The translations under genes were made by a program, and so were the position numbers. DNA of 64,000 nt from Lucifuga dentata (taxonomy: Eukaryota > Chordata > Actinopteri > Ophidiiformes > Bythitidae): contig VXCM01001423.1 of assembly GCA_014773175.1 (NCBI GenBank), forward strand, positions 62,001 through 126,000. Direction: 5' to 3'. Numbering within the stretch: position 1 is the stretch's first letter; each line of letters begins with the position of its first letter. The notes under the pieces were generated by a model. That model saw nothing but the letters and a program-made list of their open reading frames with translations, was not told the origin of the DNA and did no database searches. Positions 1 to 14,394 of the stretch are shown piece by piece.

Positions 1-2779
1 TTTCTCTGCCCAATTACACTGCAGTAATGTGCCAAATTATAGACTAACTGCCCACATCTTGTCCTCCTAATTTTGTATAAGAATTGTCAAGACTCACATT
101 TTACCTGTAAGACTGTTTTAGTGTCGTTACTCTCAGGGCTGTAATGCGGAACAACAAACAGATTTTCACACTATAAAACAAAATAAAACCTGTTCGGTAA
201 TAATGCAGTGATTAAAAGTCAGATTCATCGACTGTGAACCCGAGATTTGACTCAACAGATGATGCATTTCAATTGACTTTAAGGGGGCAGACCTAGACTT
301 TATCTTAGTCTAAGTTATGGTGATAAATTCTCTGTATTTTATCTTTTTCTCCTCCTGTCTTCTCCCCTTTGGGTAATTAAGGTCATATGAATATTGGTTG
401 GCATATGTTCTCATCCATTACACACATGCCAGCATTTACGTCTTGTAAGTGATTCCTTTAAGCCTTTTCTTAAACTCACAATGTTGTACATATCTCAGCT
501 CTCTCACGAGCTCCGAGGTCTCTGAGCAGCAATTAACTCTGTTTTTCAGGTGTGAAAAACAAACATGGACACACATGGCCAATGTGTGTCTGTAGTCTAT
601 ACACTGCTTTAAGCATTCAAATGTCTGTTGACATATTTCTTTAGCCTGCAGATAATGTTATTACAAATCGACTGTATGTAAGCAGGACGGATGGCCATGA
701 ATCAATGTGACAGCAGCCATACAGTAGGCAGGCAGACCTCTGTGCCTGTGTGTTTATTATTGGCCCAACTGTTCAAATGTGCAAATAAAGCTTCACACAC
801 CCATTAACCCCAACTTCCTCAGTGTTTGACTTAGTCACAGTGAGTTGATAGGTGATTAGTCATTCAGCACTGGTGCTGGCTGTAATGATTCCCCTTTTTC
901 TTGATCTGTTTCTCTTTTCTCTCTTAGTCTCAGGCTTCTGCTGATAGAGACAGGGAATTATGTTAGCATTCAGACATTGTAGCTGCAGTGTGCTGTGTGT
1001 ACTAGGGAATGAACTCAGGAGAGCCTTTGGGTTTTTTTCTCCAAGATAATTTAAGATGAGATGAAACTTTAATGATACTGGATAAACTGGGTCAGTGCAG
1101 CTGCAAAGCATATGAAATATATAAGATTATGGCAACAGAACAGATTTAATAACCATATAGTGTGTGCTGTGCAAATGCAATGTTAACATTGCTTACAGTT
1201 CTACAAATTTACAGAACAGAATATTGTATACATGGTTGTCAGTGAAATTTTGATAATTTTAACTTTTTTTTTTTAAACAAACCTACAGCCAATCTTTCCA
1301 TCCCCAGTATTGTAATAATGGACTAAAGCAGTGAGATTCCTCATGGGACACATCACAAAAATGATGGATGGATAAATGGTAATTGAAAAAAATATATAGG
1401 GGAAAATCTTCCCTAAAATAGGTTTTACAAGTTCTATATTGTACATTTTTTTTTAAATATATATATAAAATGTGTTATAACCACTCCTTAAACTGAGACA
1501 GACTGTAGAGATGATGTCATCTAGAGTTGCTCAATAGTGAGTTAGTGATGGAATGATACTATGACAGTACCCATGGTCATTTTACTGGAAAACTGACTGA
1601 TTTTAATTGAGTATGGGAAGGACAACTCATATCTCAAAAGAAAGTGAATACACATTTTCTGTCACTAATTAGCAAAGAACTTTAGAAAGTNCCCCCCCCC
1701 CCCCCCATGACATCATCAAGTCTTGATGCCCTGATTTGCAGGTTCAGAGACTTTTCTGTGTTCATAGATACTGAATTCACTACTGAAAATCATGGAATGT
1801 GAATTGAGTTTTAGGGTTTCAGCTTTCAATTGTTAGACAGCTAGAAAACCTGACGGACACGACACACAACTTGAGAAAAGAAGGTGCAGGAGTGGATGGT
1901 GGAATTGGATTGTGGGTGTATGGAGAGGGGATGATGGGAGATGACAGGATGCTGATGAAGTGAGACAGCAGTCATGTGTTAAATCAGTGATTCAGTCTCC
2001 TCTGCTCACTGCAGCCAGTGTGGAGTAACTTGAAAACAAGATAGACAGATATAGACAGTCGATTCCCCTTTTCTCCCAGCTAAAAGGAATCAAACCTCCT
2101 CCTCTGTCCCCCTCGGGGAAACTATCCGACACGTGGGTGAAAAACTTTTTACATATCTCTCTCTCTCTCTCTCCATTGCTTCATCCCTCTGAATGACTGC
2201 CAAGCTTGTTTCACCACTACAAAGCCAAGTCTGATTTGAATAATTGGCCAGATTTTCTTCATCGCAAAACGCAAAGTTTCTTAACTCATTAATTTCCATT
2301 TGTCAACGCATCCACACACCTGCCTTCTTTCTGCCCAGTGTGTGTTTTTGTCTGCATGCATGCACGTACTGATGGGCGCTGTAACAGAGTAAAAGTAGTT
2401 ATTGAGAGGAAAAGGAGGGAGGGAGGGAGGAGAGGAAGCAAGTAGTACGAAGAGAGAAATAGGCCATATGCAGCGCAAGAGACAATTACTCCTTAGAGCT
2501 GAAGACAGCTGTGCAGTGGAGGAGATGTGATTGTCCTTGTGTGTGTTTGTGTCTGTGTGTGTGCTTTATCTTGCAAATGTGTGCTTTTGTGAGTCTCTGT
2601 GTGAGAGTAATGAAAGGAACATATAATCATGTCTCTCTCACATTCACACACACACACACACACACGCACATGCACATACCACTCCCTGCCCCCTTATTCT
2701 CTACCTTATTGTTGCCATTACTTATCCATGTGTATATTCTTTTATAACCTTGCTTCATGCCCCTTCATCATTTTAATGA

Positions 2780-2945
2780 CCCGTAAAAGCAAATGGGCTT
2801 CATGGGCCACTAACGAGGGGGGCTCACATGAATTAATTGATTACATGATCAATTATGTGCGTCTGTCGGCAAGTGTAATTAAGGTCTGCCATATGCGCCT
2901 GGCTGATGTGACCAAATCCGTCACTGAGATGGCCTGTCACCACTA
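2780..2945. promoter_or_regulatory. Candidate conserved non-coding element
   Basis: Repeat-free block between microsatellites with AATTAATTGATTACATG, TGATCAATTATG and GTAATTAAGG, a cluster of homeodomain-like sites. Confidence 0.3.
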
Positions 2946-3168
2946 CACACACCGCCATTTGTTTAAGAGAGAAAATGGCTGTGTGTGTTTGTGTGTGCGT
3001 GCATGTTATGTGCATGTGTGAGGTTGTGTAAGCTCACTGGTGTGTGAAACAAACTTGTATTCTCTTTGTGAGTCTCTTTATTGAATTTTGGCAAGACCCG
3101 TGTGAGTGTGTGTCTATCTCGAGTGTGTGCCAGAGAGACGAGAACTGTATTTGTGTATGATGTTTGTG

Positions 3169-3172
<4 letters not shown>

Positions 3173-3211
<39 letters not shown>
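3173..3211. repeat. (TG)n microsatellite
   Basis: 39 nt of pure TG. Confidence 0.95.
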
Positions 3212-3212
<1 letters not shown>

Positions 3213-3352
3213 GTCCCCTCCAGGCCCATGGGCTGATAAAGACTTAAAGGTCAGGCGTTCCCTCTCATTTCTCTGCCTCTCCAGGTAATTACTGGAAACC
3301 ACAGTTCACAGCACACAGAAAGACAGGAGCCAGGTACACACTCATCATGAAG

Positions 3353-3355
<3 letters not shown>

Positions 3356-3384
<29 letters not shown>
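3356..3384. repeat. (GA)n microsatellite
   Basis: 29 nt of pure GA. Confidence 0.95.
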
Positions 3385-3387
<3 letters not shown>

Positions 3388-3731
3388 TCATTCACTTACT
3401 AAAGCTCACTTAAACTCTCTGCTTCTCTTATTTTCTAACAACAGAATTACAGATAGACCTGAGGTTTGTTTTTTGATTTTTTTTTTTTTTACAGTTATGT
3501 GTACTCATCTCATCAGCAGTGTGTAGACAAGTTGTGTATACAAGATTGAGATAAATCCTTTTTTGGTCAATGTTCAAGGATGTAACAAAATATTCAATTC
3601 AACACACACTCAGTACACCACTCAGTGTTCTGTAAAGAGTGTCTGGGCCCTTGGGAACTACAGTGCAGAGAGCTGGAGGCTGTTGTGATCAATATGTCAG
3701 ACGGTAGGGTGAGGCAGGGCACTGCAGTAAG

Positions 3732-3732
<1 letters not shown>

Positions 3733-3770
<38 letters not shown>
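3733..3770. repeat. (AC)n microsatellite
   Basis: 38 nt of pure AC. Confidence 0.95.
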
Positions 3771-3772
<2 letters not shown>

Positions 3773-6700
3773 GTGATAGTGGCGGTGTACGTCCTAAGGA
3801 GACAGGTATGGAAAAGGATGGGGGTCAAGATAAAAAGGATAATCCAGGTAAAAATCCAAGAAAAATCTCTGCCTGTATCAAAGATCAATGATCACAGAGG
3901 GGAAAAATGCCAAAAACACTCTCTGTAAGCAAAATACTTTCTTCTCTTTTTTAGTTTTTGGTTTGTGATTTATTTTCTATGGGCTCACACTGTGTAGAAT
4001 ATGATGTTTTTTTTTTGTTTGTTTGAAAAACCTCTTATATAGCAGTCTGTAATCCAGATTAATAAATTTCTTCCCTGAATAGCAGCAGTGTCAGTACTGG
4101 TGTGATTCCAGTCTCATACAAAGAGCATGTGGAGAAATCCTCTTATGGCCAGACCATGTCTATCTAATTCAATCAGCAATCAGACACGCAGAAGTTAAAT
4201 ATGATTTGTGATTAGACATGTATGAGCCTCTGTGTATGTATGTGTGTTGGTTGACCAAAATCAGAAAGCTTCGATACTTATTAAGTTATAAATGCACAAA
4301 TAGCACAACAAATTATGATAACAAGTTTATTGACGCTGTCAGAATGCACAATGGAGGGAATGACACAACATCCCCGAGAGAGGAAAATCCCATCCCCACC
4401 CGCCCTTCCTTTATCCCATTCCCTGCAGCATCCTTGATCCGATCACGAGGCTGTCACAAGCTTCAAAGCATGCCATGAAGAAAGAGGAATCCCTAATTCA
4501 AATAGGCCTCTTTTCTCTTTTACCCTGGTGCTTAGCATTTATTGTCTACAGGGGACTTTGCTTCTTCTGACAGTCAAGACATCGCAGAGATCTGATTACA
4601 GATGCACAGGATGTGCACATGCTCGCACACACACACACACACACACATGCACACACACACAGCAGTGTTCAAAGGGGCAAGTGTTAAACACACATAGGCT
4701 TGTTGAAAGTGCTGTCCCTGTGTTTTTGTGTGGAATACTGAAAAACCTCAGATCTGCATGGATTCCCCATCAACACAGGGGTGATATTAGTACTTTAAAT
4801 ATGAAATTCATCATTTGTTGAATGAGAGCATTTCAAATAAACTTTCATTCTTTCATTTATTTTCAAAGAAATGCCTTTAAAGCCATTATTATTTAGCTGG
4901 GCTCTACCATGAGCCTAAGAAAGTAAAGTAAGGCAGAATGGAATGTAAAATTGGTGTGCAATTTATATTTTATGCACATATTTTTATCTACCTCCTTTAT
5001 GCTGTTGCTCATGAGTACAGCTCCCTACAAGGCCATGTTTTTTTTAAGTCTTAAAGGAATTGATGGAGAATTACATACAATACAGAATTATTTGATACAG
5101 ATTATTATAAATTGACTGAGCATGATGTAGTGAAGTCAAAGAGACACAGAAACAATCAAAAACTGCGTGTGGCCCTCACTTAATGTGTTAGGATTTGCAT
5201 GGACAGAAGTCAGACGTGATGCCGAGAAACAGTGCAATGCTCCGACACCACTATGACAGTTTTTCACCACATCCTTGTCACCCCGCAGCATAATAAGAGC
5301 CTCACTGTGCCCACTTAACCCTGTTAATCATTGTTAGGGCTGACGAACACACAAACATTACACACACCTAGCAGCAGCCTCGGGGTATCAGCCTGTCACC
5401 ACCAGCTGGCAATGTTGTAACCTCACTGGAGGGAAGTGACCATGCATGAAAGACTCTCCTGTTATGTGCATGTACATGCTATGGAAGCACGTGCATGGTA
5501 TATCTGGTTATGGATATAAGAGATCGTAGAATCTGGCATGAAATAGCAGCTATTGATGACTGTGGAAGATTGAAAAATGAATTTCAGGGCTCTAGTTTTA
5601 TTTCTGGACAGAAGCAAAAGCCCTGGGAAGCTCCAGCGGGACCAGGGCTGATGAACACAGACTGTAATCCATCACTTCACTGTTCATGCATTAGAATTGT
5701 GTCCACAGCAGAGCAGACCAATAGACCATTAGCTATGTAATTAGCCAGGCACTAGCTCAGTGAAGTAGGCAGTATACAGAAACACTATCTCAGCCACAAT
5801 TAGCCAGTAAACTTTAATTAGCATTGTGATTAAAGACAGAGAGGCAGAAAATCCTTCAGTAAATTCCTCAGCCTCCCACTTCCTACCAACTCTGACAAGA
5901 GTGTCCAAGTTGAGCTGTGTCTGCACTTTTCTAAACAAATATGTGTGCAGGCCTGTGCTCTATCTGGGCTTCGACTAACGCAACTCAGCACTTATACACA
6001 CTAAGCCTGACGACACAGCAAATAGGGGGCAGAGTAGCTGTGCTGTAAAACAGACCGTGGATATGGTAGAAACACGACGGCCTGAAACCAGTAAACCTAA
6101 TGCAATCCTACCTTTATTAAATTCATAATATCCAGTTTTTCTTAATATTTTTTTCTGAGAGGTGATACATTTATGAAGCTGCAGTTAGAGATGGTGTCGT
6201 ATTGGGGGTAATGGTAATGAAGAAATATGTAATTTAGTTTTAATTTAATTATGCTATTTTTATTCTCCTGTGGAGTAAGTCATTGTACATGGAGTAACCA
6301 AACATGGAAACCTGGAATATATGTTGACAAGCATAAATTCAGCTTGTACTTGTGATGCTTTATTTTTTGCAGCTTCCCTCTTTCTCCTCCGAGATAAAAA
6401 TATTATTTTCCTACTTGAAGAGTCTGGTCCGCACTGTGCTGTACATATGATGAGCCATTTTCATCACGTACTGCTGTGATTGGCAGAGCTTTTTAAAAAG
6501 TTTTGAGAGGAGTAATGACTGGCTGAGGGAATAACGAGTAATCAACTCACCGCTGCCATTTATATTCTACTTTACCCAATCCTTTTGCACATAGCGTGCT
6601 GGGGCTTATGAAGGAAAATAACGGATTTTAGCGCTCATGGTTGAGTGCTTTGCTCTGGTGGAAGCCTTTGAATCACAGTGATTAAACACACAGTTGGCTC

Positions 6701-6784
6701 CATGAAGTAAAACAGTATATCGCCATAAATCACAATCTGCTTATATTGTATAGAGGTGGCAAGAAATACTATGCACCATTATAT

Positions 6785-6785
<1 letters not shown>

Positions 6786-6828
<43 letters not shown>

Positions 6829-6843
6829 NAAATAAATCGTGAT

Positions 6844-6877
<34 letters not shown>
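6786..6877. repeat. Two (CA)n blocks with an N between
   Basis: CA at 6786-6826 and 6848-6877; N at 6829 marks a join within or beside the repeat. Confidence 0.9.
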
Positions 6878-6880
<3 letters not shown>

Positions 6881-7574
6881 ATGACAAAAACAGAGGTCAT
6901 CCCCTTGAGACTGTGGAAGACCTTGCTGTAGGTTCCTGAGAATGCTTCACTTGTCAGGTTCATGAAGCTTGTTTAAACACATAGTCCCATGACTGGGGGG
7001 GTGATCCATAATTCAGGAGGGCAAGGATGGACTAAGCACAGCAAAGCACCATCTAAGCATCATTGACAGAAGAGTAATGGAAGCTATGAGTGTCATCAGT
7101 GTGAGGGAGCGCTGTCTGTCTAGTTTCTCAGCAGTAATAACATCCACAGACTGCCTAGCTGCTCTCCGCTTTATCCGTTCCATCTTCCACCAGCCTGCAG
7201 CAGGTCAGCTGGATTCGAATTGAACATTTTAGAGTTGAGCAAACAGAGCGGTAGGGAGGCTGAAGAGATAAACAAAGATGCACTACATATGTTGGATTTA
7301 GGCTATAGAAGATAGAGAAGACATAAGAGTTGAAAAGATGAATCCTACTAAACACAGCCATATTGGGCCAAACAAAAGAACAGCCAGTGACACAGCCCTG
7401 TCTGCTGCTGCCAATGCAGGTGCAATGATTCATGGGAAAATTCATCTAGGGATGAACTGGTGGGCCATAAATCACCTCTACTGCAAGACATCTGCACGCG
7501 TCAAAACCCAGCCGATTCTTTCTCTGTGTTAGCTCAAGTTTGTAAGTGCCTGTGCGCACATGAAGGGGTGTGGC

Positions 7575-7602
7575 TGTGTGTGTGTGTGTGTGTGTGTGTG
7601 TA
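7575..7602. repeat. (TG)n microsatellite
   Basis: 28 nt of TG. Confidence 0.95.
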
Positions 7603-7999
7603 CAAATGCTTTAGGTGATTATTTAAATTTCTCTCCCATTCAAACACACAGGATCCCTTCTGTAGATTCCTCTCTGGCTTAGCCCGTTGATTTGTGACTG
7701 AGCTGTGAGGCATATTTTAAACATGAACTGTCAGAGCTCTATTTCATCCTCTCTCACTCATTGTCTCTGTACTTGTCTGTCACGCATCACAGTCAGTATG
7801 AGCCATTAGTGAAAAGTTTGGTTAAAACTAAGTTGCTGTGTCTCATGCAATTTAATTCTAATAAACCTCCCTCTCTTTCACTCCTCTACCTCTCCGCACT
7901 GCGGACTGTCCCTCAGCAGTGAGCCGGTCTTTAAAGCAACATATTTATCTCTGCATCAGTGACATCACTGGTGAGCAGCAAGGCTCAGGGAGGGACACA

Positions 8000-8003
<4 letters not shown>

Positions 8004-8038
<35 letters not shown>
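8004..8038. repeat. (GA)n microsatellite
   Basis: 35 nt of GA. Confidence 0.95.
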
Positions 8039-8041
<3 letters not shown>

Positions 8042-8156
8042 TAAGAAGAAGAAGATATGTAGCATCCCATCTGCTGTCTGTCTGGGAGAGGATACTGTCT
8101 CTGAGGTGTTGGGATAGGATTGGGTTAAAGCAGAGGGAGAAAGGAGAGAAATGAAT

Positions 8157-8291
8157 AGGAGAGGAGAGGAGAGGAGAGGAGATGTTGGTGTTAAAGTACA
8201 CATTATGGTTAAACCTCGAGCATNAGGAGAGGAGAGGAGAGGAGAGGAGATGTTGGTGTTAAAGTACACATTATGGTTAAACCTCGAGCAT
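8157..8291. repeat. 67-bp duplication around N at 8224 (assembly joint)
   Basis: 8157-8223 and 8225-8291 are identical. Likely unmerged contig overlap. Confidence 0.9.
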
Positions 8292-8937
8292 ACCATTATA
8301 GGATATGCTGGGTGCAGGGGTGAAATCCCGTCATTACCCTCTGTTACAGATGCTGGCATAGTTGGCCTTTGGGGAAGTACAGGTATGTTCAACCAAAACC
8401 AAATGCCCTTGCTGCCTGGGAGGGAAGAAAAACAGGAGGTAAATACAAGAGGAAAAACTCGGAGGAGAAAACCAGGTAGCAAAAGATCAAACTGTGGAGC
8501 CCTGGGGAATTCTGCTTTCAAACAGGAAAGCTGACCTTTTAGCATTTTAGTTTCATAAGGGTGACTTTTGTGTTACACACACTACACGCCACTCTGTTTC
8601 TAAACTTTTCTTTGGTCATCTATAAGTCTTACATGTTACAAATTCAGTTTTCTGCCTCTTACCATGTCTCTTTTTGTACTATAGCAATAGAATGAGTACC
8701 ACAATAATTGATTCTTGAATGACAGCATACACACGAGCACATACGCACACATACAAAGCTAAATAATTTTCGACCAGTTCAGTGGGCAGGGTCATGGTCA
8801 CATAGCTAATATTATTAATAAAGTCATAAACCATGTTGTACCACACACACACACGCTGCCATTACTTTGAAGAGCCGATGTCATAGTTATATGTCTGACA
8901 GTTCGTTTCTATCGTTAATACTGTATATTAACATGCC

Positions 8938-9190
8938 TAATAGGTTAGAGTACATATCTCTGGACTTAAATATTTAAACTGAAGATGTTTCATCCTTCAT
9001 CTGAAAGGCTTCTTCAGCTGTCGCAGGCGTGCTAACCACCAGCACCCACTGTGGAATGAGGACATAGTTGAGTCCAGTATTATTTCTGGTACTTTTTCTC
9101 ACACTAGCTAGAACTGAAGAAGCATGTTTGATGAATAGCAAAACATCTTCAATCTAAATATTTAAGTCCAGTGATTGTACTTTAACCTAG
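8938..9190. mobile_element. Small inverted-repeat element
   Basis: Arms of about 80 bp: 8939-9019 and 9110-9189 are imperfect inverted copies (TCTGGACTTAAATATTTAAA, GAAGATGTTT, GCTTCTTCAG on one side and their complements on the other). The CTTCTTCAG/GAAGATGTTT pattern is common in fish repeats, but I cannot name the family. Confidence 0.65.
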
Positions 9191-12100
9191 TGGATGCCGG
9201 CATGAGTGTCCAAAAAATATGAAAACTCATTGAAGGACATGGACACAATCAAAAACAGTCAGGAAGTCAAACACTGAATAATTGTATTTGAATGCAGCAT
9301 CGTTGAAATGCATGGGTCAAACTGTGAGCGTGCTTGGTTCTTATGACCCTAGAGCACGGGAGGAGAAGTTATTTTTGTCTTTCTCTTTTCACCCCATATC
9401 ATTGCTCTACAATAGCTTTTCATTTACATGGCATCTAGCTCACTACAGCACAGCAGCATAGAAATATCACATGGAAAACCAGAACAATGACCATCCACTA
9501 GTTGTTATGGTTACAGTACATGGTAAAGTGTACCTGAGAAGAAGTTCTTATTCTCTAATAAATTAGCCCTTGTAGAATGAAGGGACAGTGAAAGAGGACT
9601 GTGGATATGGAGGTGAGGTATGAAATTAGTAGATTTAGCCTGAGTTCATATGTCCTGCAGCAGTTTATAACCTTTTGTTCTCCGCTATTGCTTTCTTCTC
9701 CTCTCACACTCCCATTCTCTCGTCTTCCAACCTGCAACAGGGGACATATTGACTCCTTTTCTATTTCTGGAAATGGCCTAGCCCCCCTCTGTTGTCCTTT
9801 ATTTCCACTCCGTATCAGCCTGTCTTCCCTCCGCTGCCTCTCCACTTGTCTGCTGAATCTGATCTACTTATTCACAGCTTGATCCAGCAGTTTTATCGGG
9901 CCTGTCTGTTTACTTGTCGGTATTGTCGTCTTATCTGCTGAGGTGTTCAGTTAACAAAAGAGTAACTATCTGCTCATTTTAAATGTTTATTTGTCAAGTG
10001 AAACTTGGGGGGAGCACTTGTGCTCTTTTGCTGCATTGCTCTACTTGATATTCATGCAGGCATACATATTCACGCCTGGGATCTGCCCAGTGCAACTACA
10101 GCTTTGCATTGTTAACCAGTGAAGCATTTGGGTGGCTTGCTAAAGGGCACCTTAGTAGTAGTTTGTTAGTTTGTTGTTGCAGATAAGTGTGTTTGTTTAC
10201 TTACCTAGTTTTTTTCCAAGATGTTCCAGGGGAATTCAAGTGGTTAAAAGGCCACTTCTCTAATCTTTTCTCTTCAACTGCACTGTTTACAAAAGGTTTA
10301 CGTTCCTTTATCTATCTTCACTGACAAGGTGTGTATATCTGTCCTGTGCAAAAATATACTTAGTCTCCTGTCTCATGAAGAGAGCTGTGGCTACCATTGT
10401 CAGGTTTAATCATGGAGTTGAGACACCACTGTGTACTCAGCACACCTCTAATAGGGACCTCTAGTCTAGACGCAAGGGCTTATGTGGGCTAAATAGAAAA
10501 ACATAAGACATCTGCAGGGCACCATTCATTCAGTCTCCATTACCCCACAGACAGGCTTTCACTGTCCCACACTAACCATCATCATCAGTCAGTAACCAGC
10601 CTAAGTACCTGTAGAGATAGACCCAGCGTTCTAACTCCCAGCCAATTAACCAGCAGTTATGTGTCCAGTAACACAGCTCTGATGGGGCAGATGACAAATA
10701 ATCAGACATGCTCACTCCAAAATGGACCTGGGCCTAATTGGTGAACATTAAGCACACTGTGAGTAACTTGGACCACACAGGATTGTTAAGTTTCGTATAT
10801 GTCTGCGTGATGGCAATTTTTAGGAGTGGGTGCCTAACATTAACTACACTGGCACATTGCTTCTCCTCCCTTTCATCCGTTCAGTCCTCTGTTTTCTCTG
10901 CATCCTGCCCTTATCTTTTCTTCTTTCCCATACATTTGATTTGTCATACTGCCAGACTGAAGCACACCCAGATGCAAATAGCCACACATCAACATGAGGG
11001 GAGTTCTTCTACCATGAAGAAATAGCGAGCGAGACGAGAACATCACACCAAAGGAAGGAGTTGAGAAATTCAGAACATAAGAGATGGAAAAGACTGCAAC
11101 ATTTCATCATCAAAACTCCAACAAGCAGCTATTCTGAAAAGAAGACGAAGAAGAAAAAAAAAAGCCCTGAACCGTGTCGATTTGTTTCGGTGAGTGAAAA
11201 GCTGGTGCGAGATCAAACGGGCCTTTGATATTTCTGTCATGTACAAAGGAAAGCATACTCTGGGGAGGATACACCAGTGAACATGCTCTTCTTATATTCA
11301 CTGTTTATCTTACTCTCTTCCAATGTATACATACACCTCCATGAAATCAGTCCCAAAATCCACTATGCAGGAAAGCCCGAGTGCTTGTACTGTGTCTATC
11401 TTTGCTTGTCACAAATATTACAGTATTTTTCTAATACTCAATATCCAACCAGCAGATCAAAACTCTGCCACTAAAACTATTTCTGTACCTCTTCCTCCTT
11501 TTGTTTTTTGTCTCTGCATCATTGGCAAGTGATGTCTCAGCAGGGCAAAAGAATCTGGGGTGAATCTATTGATGAAGAGAAATAGATGCAGCACAAAACG
11601 TAATATGCTGTGGGCAAGATATGAAATGAGTTCAAGCAGAGAGGAGTAAGGGAGTAACGGAGACAAAGCACTGTGCGATCCCATCGTTTTCTCTGAAAAT
11701 AATTACAGCTGCTGTGATATTGATGGGATTTCCTCTTACTGTATGTTTATGCAGGCCCCTCTCTCTTTCTATCTCAATCTTTTCATTTTATGGTGGTTAA
11801 TAAAGACAGGAAGTTCAAACAAATCCCAGAGCACTATCATCATGTTGTCTCTCAACCTTGGGAATCAATTCACCAATGAAGAAAAACTAGACACAAGCTA
11901 AAAGTATGCAATGATAAATCAAATTACCAAGTAGACAAATCATTATTCATAAGCCACTGGGGCTCCTTGGCCATTAGATTCAATCTGCTTTGCAGTTCAA
12001 TAAGGCCAATAAAATACTGCATAAGCTCAGCGATAATTGTGTTAAAATGTATAGGTGCTCTCCTACAGTCCAAACTCACTTTTTCTACCTTCATGACAAT

Positions 12101-12249
12101 CCTGTACATGAGTGATGATACACACATTCTGCACACACATACACATATACACATCTAGCAGAGGTCATAGGTATAAATAGAAAATGTTAAAGGCTCTAAT
12201 CCATTCTCAGTTACCTTACTCAGGATAGTCTGAAATATTGCTATATCTC

Positions 12250-12296
12250 CTCTCTCTCTCTCTCTCTCTGTATGTGTGTGTGTGTTTGTGTGTGTG
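12250..12296. repeat. Compound (CT)n-(TG)n
   Basis: CT to 12269 then TG from about 12273. Confidence 0.9.
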
Positions 12297-12460
12297 CAGG
12301 AGTGTGTTACTGTCCTGACTTCATGGATTAATTAATTGTTGCTGTGCCGTCATCCAGATTTCATTTCCTTCTGAGAGAGAGATGTGCATCCTAGCAACAA
12401 TCTCAACATCTTGACACTGCTCCATTTCTCGATGTGAACAACTTCTCTTACTATTGGCTC

Positions 12461-12502
<42 letters not shown>
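12461..12502. repeat. Compound (TCTG)n-(CT)n
   Basis: TCTG units pass into CT. Confidence 0.9.
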
Positions 12503-12874
12503 ATTCTCACACACACTCCTGTTTCTCAGTGAACAGAAGCTCAGAACATCAAGGAACCACATCAAATCCATCTCCTCTGATCAAATCCAAATGTCTTAAA
12601 ATTCATTTTGAGGTTTCAGGACAATGAGGGAAAGTTTCAAATATTCCACTGTGAACCAATGGCTATGTTATTATGTAAATGAAGACCTGATGATTTACGA
12701 GAACAGTATGTAGATGAAGAAAGTGTTGGGCAGTGGGAATTAGTCATCAAAAAATGGTGAAGTCATAGCACAGGTACATTTAACTGTGACAGACTCAACA
12801 GACTGACAGATCACTGTAATGTTTGATGCTCTGAAGATAAAATACTCGAGTGGGTCTTTATGGAGTGGTTTGGG

Positions 12875-12911
12875 TTTTTTTTTTTTTTTTTTNTTTTTTT
12901 TTTTTTTTTTT
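12875..12911. repeat. Poly-T with N at 12893
   Basis: About 36 T around a single N. Confidence 0.9.
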
Positions 12912-14394
12912 ATTCTTTAAAAGCACATACTTGTGTGTCTGTAATGAGGAAGGTCATGTGTTCAGTATAGACAAAGCATAAAAGAGTATCTTATGCTTTT
13001 ATGTCTGCAAGGGTGTTTGTAAGGCAACCCAAGCCACATCTCTGTATCTCTGAAGTGTTCTATACACTGGATGTTTATCTGTGTGTTTCATCGGGGTCTC
13101 CTTTGTGAATAAAAGGGTGATTACATCACAGAAGCAATTGGGTAGTGTCAAAATAAGTGCTATAAATCCTCAAACTGTTGTTCTCTCCAGGCAAGTTTGC
13201 TAATTTTATTGCAGCAAAGGATGTGCCCTCAGTCCCCTATAGCAATAGAACAGCTGGAGTATCCTCAAGTTTGACAAAGCACACCCCACTCTCTCAGACA
13301 CACGAGCACTGCTGTAACACCGATCCACTGCTTATCCAGGGAAAGTGGACCAGTGGGAGAAATTCAGGATCGTAGCTGACTACCTCCCTTTTGTCTGCCG
13401 AGATCAGCTTTTGGAGGGCTTAATTGGAAGGGGGAGACTGATGTCCAACACATGTTCTCTGTGGGGGACATAATGACCCTGCTCTCCCCTTATCGCCCCA
13501 ACCTTTTCTCCTCCACATTCCCTTTATTGTTTTTATGTCCCTCCACTTTTTTCAGTTTGTCAATGTTCTGCCATTTTCTTTATCTTGGCTAGTTTGTTTT
13601 CGCCAGAACTCTTACTGTCCTTACCTTTGCTTTTCTCTATACTGACAGAAAAATACAAATAATGTTGATGAAATAGGATACCTAATAATAAGTACAGCTT
13701 CTGTGTAAGAATTAAAACTCTGCAATGGCTTTCAAAACAGAACAGACAGAATGACCCATTGCAAAATGAAGAAAGAAACTGGGGGTAGATTTATAGCAAT
13801 ACACAGAGGAGCTTATTATTTAGAACCAGACTTGGCTGTGTATAGTGTGAATACGCTGCTGCTGAAGGCATATACTGTAGCCAGAAGTATTGCAGCTGCA
13901 TGTAGAATATATTGCAGCCTAAAGTTTTGCTAATTACATATTATTTATATCAATCTAATGATTCCTCTTCACACCATGGGAAAACACTAAATATGAATCC
14001 CCATTCAATATATAATGCCTTCCATCACAGCCCCTCAGCAGCTGTGACAAAGTAAATGAATGGATATGGGAATATTAAAAATTAAAATGAATAAAAGGAG
14101 TAATTACCTGTGGATTATTTCTGTGTAGTAATTCAACAGCAGTGGCATATGCCTGAAACTGATATGTCTGTCGAGTATAATGAATGATGCTGATGTCACT
14201 TCAGCCTCCATTGTTTTACTTTTTATTATATTTGATAATAAAAAGTAAGACTCAATCAACCAATAATGTTTTCAGATGAAATAATGTTTAACAGGTAACA
14301 GCATATGAGGTTCTTGCTGGGTATTCCCACCACTGAACCAACTGAACTGAGCTGAAGATAAGATTCTTTCTTAACTGAGTATTACAGCCTAAGG

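Larger units (their letters stand above)
1..8937. other. Non-coding, presumed intron; simple repeats only
   Basis: No exon or gene recognised on either strand. Contains the simple repeats listed separately, an ATGG-like tail fragment near 1354-1378, and blocks of evenly mixed unique sequence at 2780-2945 and 6420-6650 that look like possible conserved non-coding elements. It would be intron of, or sequence downstream of, the minus-strand gene. Confidence 0.5.
9190..14390. other. Non-coding, presumed intron
   Basis: No gene recognised. Simple repeats at 12250-12296, 12461-12502 and 12875-12911 are the main structure. Otherwise unique-looking AT-rich sequence, including 11920-12060 with several AATTA/TAATT-type sites. 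Confidence 0.5.

Noticed and set aside
3173..3770. CRISPR-like regular repeats
   Set aside because: They are simple TG, GA and AC microsatellites without spacers.
7985..8545. 186-residue minus-strand frame
   Set aside because: Runs through a GA repeat and an N joint with a duplicated 67-bp block; no domain.
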